From: Sipunculus nudus
Lineage: Eukaryota; Annelida; Sipuncula; Golfingiida; Sipunculidae
NCBI GenBank assembly: GCA_026874595.1
Contig: CM049306.1
Coordinates: 105,041,142-105,105,141, forward strand
Direction of reading: 5' to 3'
Length of the DNA stretch: 64,000 nucleotides
Shown: positions 59,026 through 64,000 of the stretch, piece after piece
Numbering within the stretch: the first letter of the stretch is position 1
How the letters are laid out: each line of letters opens with the position of its first letter
Translations under genes and position numbers: made by a program
Notes under the pieces: model-generated
Database searches by the model: none
What the model saw: the letters and a program-made list of their open reading frames with translations, nothing else
What the model was told of the DNA's origin: nothing

Positions 59026-60188
59026 GCTCAGCTGACCGAAAGTCATCTGAGCTATAGCGATCACCCTTTTTCCGGCGTCCGTCCGTCTGTCCGTCCGTTT
59101 ACTAGGCACAAATCGTAATCACTGGTCCTGGAATCTTCTACCTTAATATTCAGAGAGGTCCATGAAAAATCTCCTAGGAAACCTTAATTTAGGTCTCTAT
59201 TACCCATATTCTTCGAGCTATGGGGCTCCGAAGTACCCCCCAAGAATACTGGAAAATTTGATACAAAAGCTCTAGTATCTAAACAACTAAAATATTGATC
59301 AGCATGATTCTTTGCACGCATATTGATCATGGAATGTTCTATCATATTCTGCAGACTGGTGGCACCACCTGTATTTTTTTCGATTTTTTACGATTTTTAT
59401 TCTCTATTTTTGAGACTTTAAATGATGCCTTCATCTGTTAACAGGGCACAAATCGTAATGACTAGACCTAGAATCTTCTATCTTGACATGCGGGGAGGCC
59501 CATGAAAAGTCTGCTTGGAAACCTAAAAATAGGTCTCTGTTACCCAAAACCTTTTTGCTATGGGGCTTTGAAGTACCCTGTTTAATCATTTTCTGCAGAC
59601 TTGTGGCAGCATCTGGACTTTTGAAAATTGTTAAGAATTTTGTTTCTATACTTTTGAAATCTTTAAAGATGCAGTCGTCTGTTAACAGAGCACAAATCAT
59701 TACCACTAAACCTAGAATCTTCTCACTTTAAAAGTCTTCTTGGAGACCTGAAATTAGGTCTCTGTTACCCCTATTCTCCAAGCTATTGGGCTTATGAGCA
59801 TCCCCCCCCCCCCCCCCAGAATAATTGAAAAGTTGTCACCAAAGCAAGGCACATATCAAAACCATTGGATCTTAAAACTCCTATCTTGACATCCTGAGAA
59901 TTCCTCAAAAGTTCTCCTCAGAAACCTGAAATTAGGTCACTGTGACGTATATTTTCCGTGGCATGTTTTAGCACCCCAGAAAAAAATGCAAATACACACA
60001 AATTGCCAGATTTCTCTCGACAGGCTGGATGGATTGTCATCAGATTTGGTGTGCTAATGGGTCTTGATGAACTTGAGCTAATATGCATGAACTATGATGC
60101 CACCTACATTATCATAATTAGTTGCCGGTGCAATATTTTCAACATGTCAGTCGGCTGAGCATCATGACCCATGGGTCTCTTGTTAGTT
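59026..60188 (+). repeat. composite dispersed repeat, opposite copy of 45.8-47.3 kb
   Basis: Opens with TTAGCTCAGCTGACCGAAAG, TCATCTGAGCTATAGCGATC and a GTCCGTCCGTCTGTCCGTCC run. It ends CGGCTGAGCATCATGACCCA TGGGTCTCTTGTT, the inverse of the 45.8-kb edge. Internal units include CTGGTGGCACCACCTG (59356) and repeated AGGTCTCTGTTACCC blocks, plus a C16 run (59802-59817). Non-coding. Confidence 0.82.
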
Positions 60189-60392
60189 AAATCGATTAAA
60201 ACCTGTTTAATTAGCTAATTAGCATAATAAATCATAGAATCAATATTTCTCTCGTATGGACCAGTTATCTGCAAAATAAATTTTATTTATGAGGTTATTG
60301 CAGTGATTGTCAATTGTACATGTTATTCTGTTCATTTCCAGTAACTTAGTTAAATATCCATAATTATTCAAAAACGTCATACGCGAATAGCC

Positions 60393-60538
60393 CAGTCCAT
60401 GAAATGGTTATGACTTTATCGTTGCTTCACAGAGAAATCAAATTCCCACGATCTATCGCACTTAGTATCGGTACCGCAAGCTTGGGGCAACTCACATAAC
60501 TAATTTACCACTGTCTGACCCTCTTATTTCATGGACTG
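60393..60538. mobile_element. 146-bp MITE-like element
   Basis: Exact 13-bp terminal inverted repeats, CAGTCCATGAAAT, at 60393-60405 and 60526-60538. No transposase and no clear target duplication. The CAG start suggests a CACTA/hAT-like cut-and-paste origin. Confidence 0.5.
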
Positions 60539-60539
60539 T

Positions 60540-60830
60540 TAATCTTGGCCGGTTCCCGGACGGTCAGTGCCACACATCACCGCCTTGCAGAACTAAGGTC
60601 TTTTCCAGTGACGTCAGCAGTGTTCTTTCCCAGAATCTTTTTCAAAACCAACATGGTTCATTTTGTCATCTCATATTCTGGGCTTCCAGTTAGACTGGTA
60701 CCCTGCTCTATTATGGCCCTCAGCCAAGCATAGAGACAGGCGTACAACGCCATCTTAAGTACGTTCAGTTGAAACTATTGACTTACCTGTAGACTGGTTC
60801 AAACTCCAGTATGCACGCTCATACCTGTTG
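60540..60830 (-). promoter_or_regulatory. CRE-containing GC-rich block with minus-strand splice donor
   Basis: A perfect TGACGTCA palindrome (CRE/ATF type) lies at 60609-60616. On the minus strand a consensus donor CTACAG|GTAAGT ends an upstream segment at 60787. The block is richer in CpG and GC than its neighbours. Whether these are parts of one transcription unit is unknown. Confidence 0.25.
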
Positions 60831-61129
60831 TCATGGACGTTCACGCGATCCTGGCTGATTATCCGTGAAGATATCTTATAAAATCACTTTCTTTAGTTAT
60901 TTTTAGTCTTCAAATATTGAAAAATGAGTTGTTGCACAAAGATTGAATGATGGATGTAAAGATAATACGAAATACTGAATCTTTGATATTCCTCTGTACG
61001 TGGCATTGGATTATTATCAATATCTATTAATCTGATCATAAATGTCACTCGAATAATTTGGCAACTTAGCTAAGCAAACGAAATGCTTATTTTTACCATA
61101 TATAATACAAACTGGAGTTAGAACCAGCA
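60831..61129. other. non-coding stretch
   Basis: AT-rich; nothing recognised. Confidence 0.45.
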
Positions 61130-61212
61130 GGGGCGTAGCCAGGATTGAGGGAGGGCAGGGGGCCATGATCAGCAGCGGATAAGTATATTCAAGACCCTAG
61201 GGGGGGGGGGGC
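61130..61212 (+). mobile_element. hAT-like left terminus
   Basis: CAGGGGCGTAGCCAGGATTG near 61130 is a widespread hAT-type left end, followed by G-rich sequence and a G12 run (61200-61211). The matching right end was not found in the window. Confidence 0.4.
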
Positions 61213-61249
61213 GCTAATATATATGGATATATATATATACACGCACATC

Positions 61250-61636
61250 CAGTAGTACCTCGGATATCCAAAAAATTTTGGAGGGCGGATATTTGAATTC
61301 ACGGATATGTGAGGTACACCATTGTTTTCAATAAGTATTCTGTTACTACTATATGTACATGTAGAGATAATCGGATGAATGTAGACGCAGCGACAAAAGC
61401 CTTTAATAACCCATTAAGCTTAATTAGATCCGCTGATCGGCCCTTTTTTTAACTTCACAGCAAATAAACGATACATATCCAGTTTTCCTCGAAATCACAT
61501 TAAGTAATTTTGGAAAATATATTTTCTGAATTTCGTATTTCTACTTTTCGGTTAATAGAGGTGAATTTCGGTTCCCCGATTTAATTTCGGAAAACGAATT
61601 TTCAGAAAAACGAGTTACGGAAATTCGAGGTTCTAC
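61250..61636. mobile_element. pogo/Tigger-like MITE
   Basis: The left end CAGTAGTACCTCGGATATCC and the right end (reverse complement) AAGTAGAACCTCGAATTTCC share 16 of 20 bases. The CAGTAGAACCTCG form is typical of pogo/Tigger-derived elements. The inner ends carry repeated TTTCGG/CCGAAA-like words. It has no coding capacity, and the right flank enters a TA microsatellite. Confidence 0.5.
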
Positions 61637-61638
61637 TT

Positions 61639-61691
<53 letters not shown>

Positions 61692-61700
61692 GTATATATA
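61637..61700. repeat. TA/CA microsatellite
   Basis: TA, then CA, then TA dinucleotide runs next to the right end of the pogo-like element. Confidence 0.9.
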
Positions 61701-62456
61701 TTATGGAACATGTTTTTATCAAGGTTCATAACGGGTACAAGGGGAGGGTATGGGAGGGAGTATCCCATACTTTATCCCATACTTTTTTTATTATGCAATG
61801 TAAAGAGGGCATTTTGAGGCTATTTTCACCCAGAAAAAATATCAGGATTTTCTGTTCCTGAAAAACTGTTCACTTATGGCTTTGCCTTATGAAGTCAAAC
61901 TGTAGAGAAATTCAACATTTAACATTTATATTTCGTCAAAATTAGGATTTCAAATTTCAGTCGATTTTAATTTGATTAAAAATCAATATCCAAAGGCGCA
62001 TTTACTGTTTAAACTTGCAAAAAAACTTTTAAATGTAATGCTCGGAGTAAAATAATTGATATAATGAAATCTTATGTGAAACATCGCATTTTACCGAGGA
62101 CCGTGGTCTCGACAGCACAAAGGACTCCCAAGAGCACAGATCGCGTGTTCGTGTTAACTGGGATCGCCAGAGGGGAGTGTTCACGGTAAACCGAAAACAG
62201 GGCCTGGTACTCTGCAGTTGTTCTACAGCTGTTCATAAATATCATCATCCTAACCTTATGAATGTGAAAGTAAAAAACTGCAGATAACTTATATAAAATC
62301 TAATTGTTAATTAATAGAAAGAAATATGAAAAATGAAAATTAATCACAAATAAATTGGGAAATTAGACAAATTGAGACATATCGAAGCTCAATGGAGGGC
62401 CGTGCGTAGAAGGCGTCCCCTCTGGATCTGCCGCTGATAAGAAAGGCGTTTTAATG
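61701..62456. other. non-coding stretch with a hAT-like right terminus
   Basis: CCTCTGGATCTGCCGCTG at 62419-62436 reads in reverse complement as CAGCGGCAGATCCAGAGG, a common hAT-type end. Its partner is not certain. The rest is AT-rich with nothing recognised. Confidence 0.4.
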
Positions 62457-62457
62457 C

Positions 62458-62460
<3 letters not shown>

Positions 62461-62509
<49 letters not shown>
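62461..62509. repeat. TA microsatellite
   Basis: An uninterrupted run of about 24 TA units. Confidence 0.95.
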
Positions 62510-62512
<3 letters not shown>

Positions 62513-62669
62513 TATAAAACTGAGTGAATTCCGAAAGGCAGGCGAGTACTGGATGCGACCGGAGGGAAGTGGGACATGATTGATATACTTTAATTCCTCC
62601 AATATTGAAGATACATCACAATGTTTCATGTGGAACAGAAGGTGAATTAATATTTCGAAACGCAAAGTA

Positions 62670-62965
62670 ATTTAAAAATAAATATACATACATATGCATA
62701 TACTAATGTATACACATGTACACATATCTAATCAAACACATAACCCTTTACAAGTGAATACACGTACATATTCTGTTAACATCACGTATATGTAATTATA
62801 TATACCTATACATGCAGAGATACAAACACGTCAAAATACATTCATTCACATATACTTTATGACCCATACATGAACATACAATTACATACCCAAATAAATA
62901 TGCAGATACATAAATGTACATATACATATGTGTATACACACGCATGCGTGCACATATATATATCC
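62670..62965. repeat. CATA-rich microsatellite
   Basis: Degenerate ACATA/CATATA words, similar to those at 855-2245. Open frames across it are artefacts. Confidence 0.8.
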
Positions 62966-63007
62966 CTGTGTATAATGTATCCCAGGAGAAATTGACAATA
63001 CACTCAA

Positions 63008-64000
63008 AAAACAGATTGGTTGAATCAACCAAAAAATTGGTTGATTCCAACCAAATTAATTGGTCAAAATATGTTCAAACAATCTATTGTTTAAAACAAC
63101 CAATTTATTTTGGTCGTAATCAAACAACAGGTATTGGTCAAATCAACCTATATATTTGTCAGAGCAACCAACACAGCTGATCATTTAAACCAACATAATT
63201 GGTCAGTTTGACCAAAACAATTTGGTTATTCTCAACCAATATACTTTGGTTTAGGTCAACCAAAACAAATTGGTTAAATCAAAAAATAAATTGGTCACAT
63301 GAACAAATTCAAATTGGTCAGACTAGTGGACATATTTATGTGTGCACTGCTACTCTCAGTCCCCTTTTCAGTTGTTTTATTCTTCAGATTGATTGGGAGT
63401 CTTCTTGTAAGTCATTCTTTAGTTTCGGGTTGCTCCGGTGTGGGTTTCAAGGGGAAACACTAACAAGTCAGACGTTTTACCCCTCATCCAGTGAAGTTTG
63501 CATCTCTTGTGTCTGATTTGGAGCACTTTTGTGTCTGATGTTATAACTGACCAATCGGTTTGGTCAGTGCTTGATCAATTAGTTGGTAAAATAACCAATG
63601 TGTTAATAAAATTAACCAATTTTTAACTCAACCAAGAAAACTGGTTAAATATATGCAACCAAACGGTCGACCAATAAAAACTGGTCCAAATGACCAATGA
63701 GTTTGGTTACAAGTTGGTTGAAATTACCAATGTGTTGGTTAAATCAACCAATATCATCTCAAACAACCAAGTTGGTCATACATATGTGCTAAAGCAACCA
63801 ATATTTGGGTTATCGGTTGACCAATTTATTGGTTAAACCTACATACAGTATTTTTATTCTGTTAACCAATAAAAATTGGTCAAAACAACCAACTGGTTTG
63901 GTTAGTACTTTAACAATGCATTGTTTAAGATAAACAATATCTTTGTTAAAATAACCAAAACTGGCTTAACCAATTAAATTGGTTATATATTTAACCAATC
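63008..64000. repeat. array of alternating TTGGT and ACCAA motifs
   Basis: From 63014 to about 63320, and again from about 63549 to the window end, TTGGT(T) and (A)ACCAA alternate every 10-20 bp. They often pair as ATTGGTT-N(4-8)-AACCAA short hairpins (for example ATTGGTTGAATCAACCAA at 63014). The spacers are not conserved, so this is a motif array rather than an ordinary tandem repeat. A spacer of about 225 bp (63325-63548) lacks the motif. The array is cut by the window edge. Confidence 0.85.

Noticed and set aside
62900-63516. Proteins spanning the TTGGT/ACCAA array
   Set aside because: The Asn/Gln/Trp-rich frames arise from the motif array itself and differ between strands.

Overview
The window looks like nuclear DNA of an animal, most likely a mollusc (bivalve or gastropod). 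This is inferred from the AT-rich base composition, spliced phase-1 exons, decayed LTR and non-LTR retrotransposons, hAT-type terminal repeats, several satellite arrays and repeat units of about 325-340 bp centred on a GGTGGCGCCACC palindrome, which to my knowledge is common in mollusc genomes. I see no bacterial-style operons, no CRISPR array, no rRNA gene and no intact tRNA.

One host gene can be supported. It is on the plus strand, secreted and cysteine-rich. A TATA/initiator promoter (6257-6291) leads to an inferred non-coding exon (6290-6317), a signal-peptide exon (7459-7539, ATG at 7482), a C8-domain exon with a stub of a VWD domain (42193-42504), a TIL-domain exon (45520-45717) and a short second TIL-like exon (52272-52349). 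Every coding junction is phase 1, so the three internal exons are symmetric. The first coding intron is about 34.7 kb and holds most of the window's transposons. No later exon was found, so the gene either continues past the right edge or ends in a way I cannot see. Weaker gene hints, all on the minus strand, are a promoter plus first-exon donor at 371-523, a phase-1 exon resembling SHIPPO (ODF3-like) repeats at 31246-31458, and a splice donor near a CRE at 60540-60830.

Layout: 1-3 kb holds duplicated non-LTR retrotransposon 3' ends with TA/CATA microsatellites. 3.9-6.2 kb holds a 152-bp satellite and a 475-bp duplication. 10.2-11.1 kb is an LTR-like block with a GC-rich minisatellite. 11.7-13 kb holds roughly 325-bp repeats. 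14.5-16.1 kb is a decayed Gmr1-like LTR element. 19.5-25.5 kb is a decayed Ty3/Gypsy element interrupted by a 3.9-kb segment bounded by inverted repeats. 26-29 kb holds inverted repeat blocks. About 31.5-35.5 kb is a second Gmr1-like element with gag, protease and integrase. 36.2-37.1 kb is a LINE 3' end. 42.8-45.3 kb is a hAT-type non-autonomous transposon with a perfect 8-bp target duplication. 45.8-47.3 kb and 59.0-60.2 kb are opposite-strand copies of one repeat family. 47.7-52.2 kb is an antisense Ty3/Gypsy element with both LTRs, reverse transcriptase and RNase H. 52.4-54.1 kb is another hAT-type element next to a near-perfect palindrome. 55.3-58.6 kb is 26 almost identical copies of a 129-bp unit. 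60.4-62.4 kb holds MITE-like elements. 63.0-64.0 kb is an unusual array of alternating TTGGT and ACCAA motifs running off the right edge.

No LTR element here is intact: three lack reverse transcriptase and one lacks integrase. The most unusual structures are the TTGGT/ACCAA array, the compact VWD-stub/C8/TIL gene, the two hAT-type elements with structured interiors, and the very uniform 129-bp satellite.
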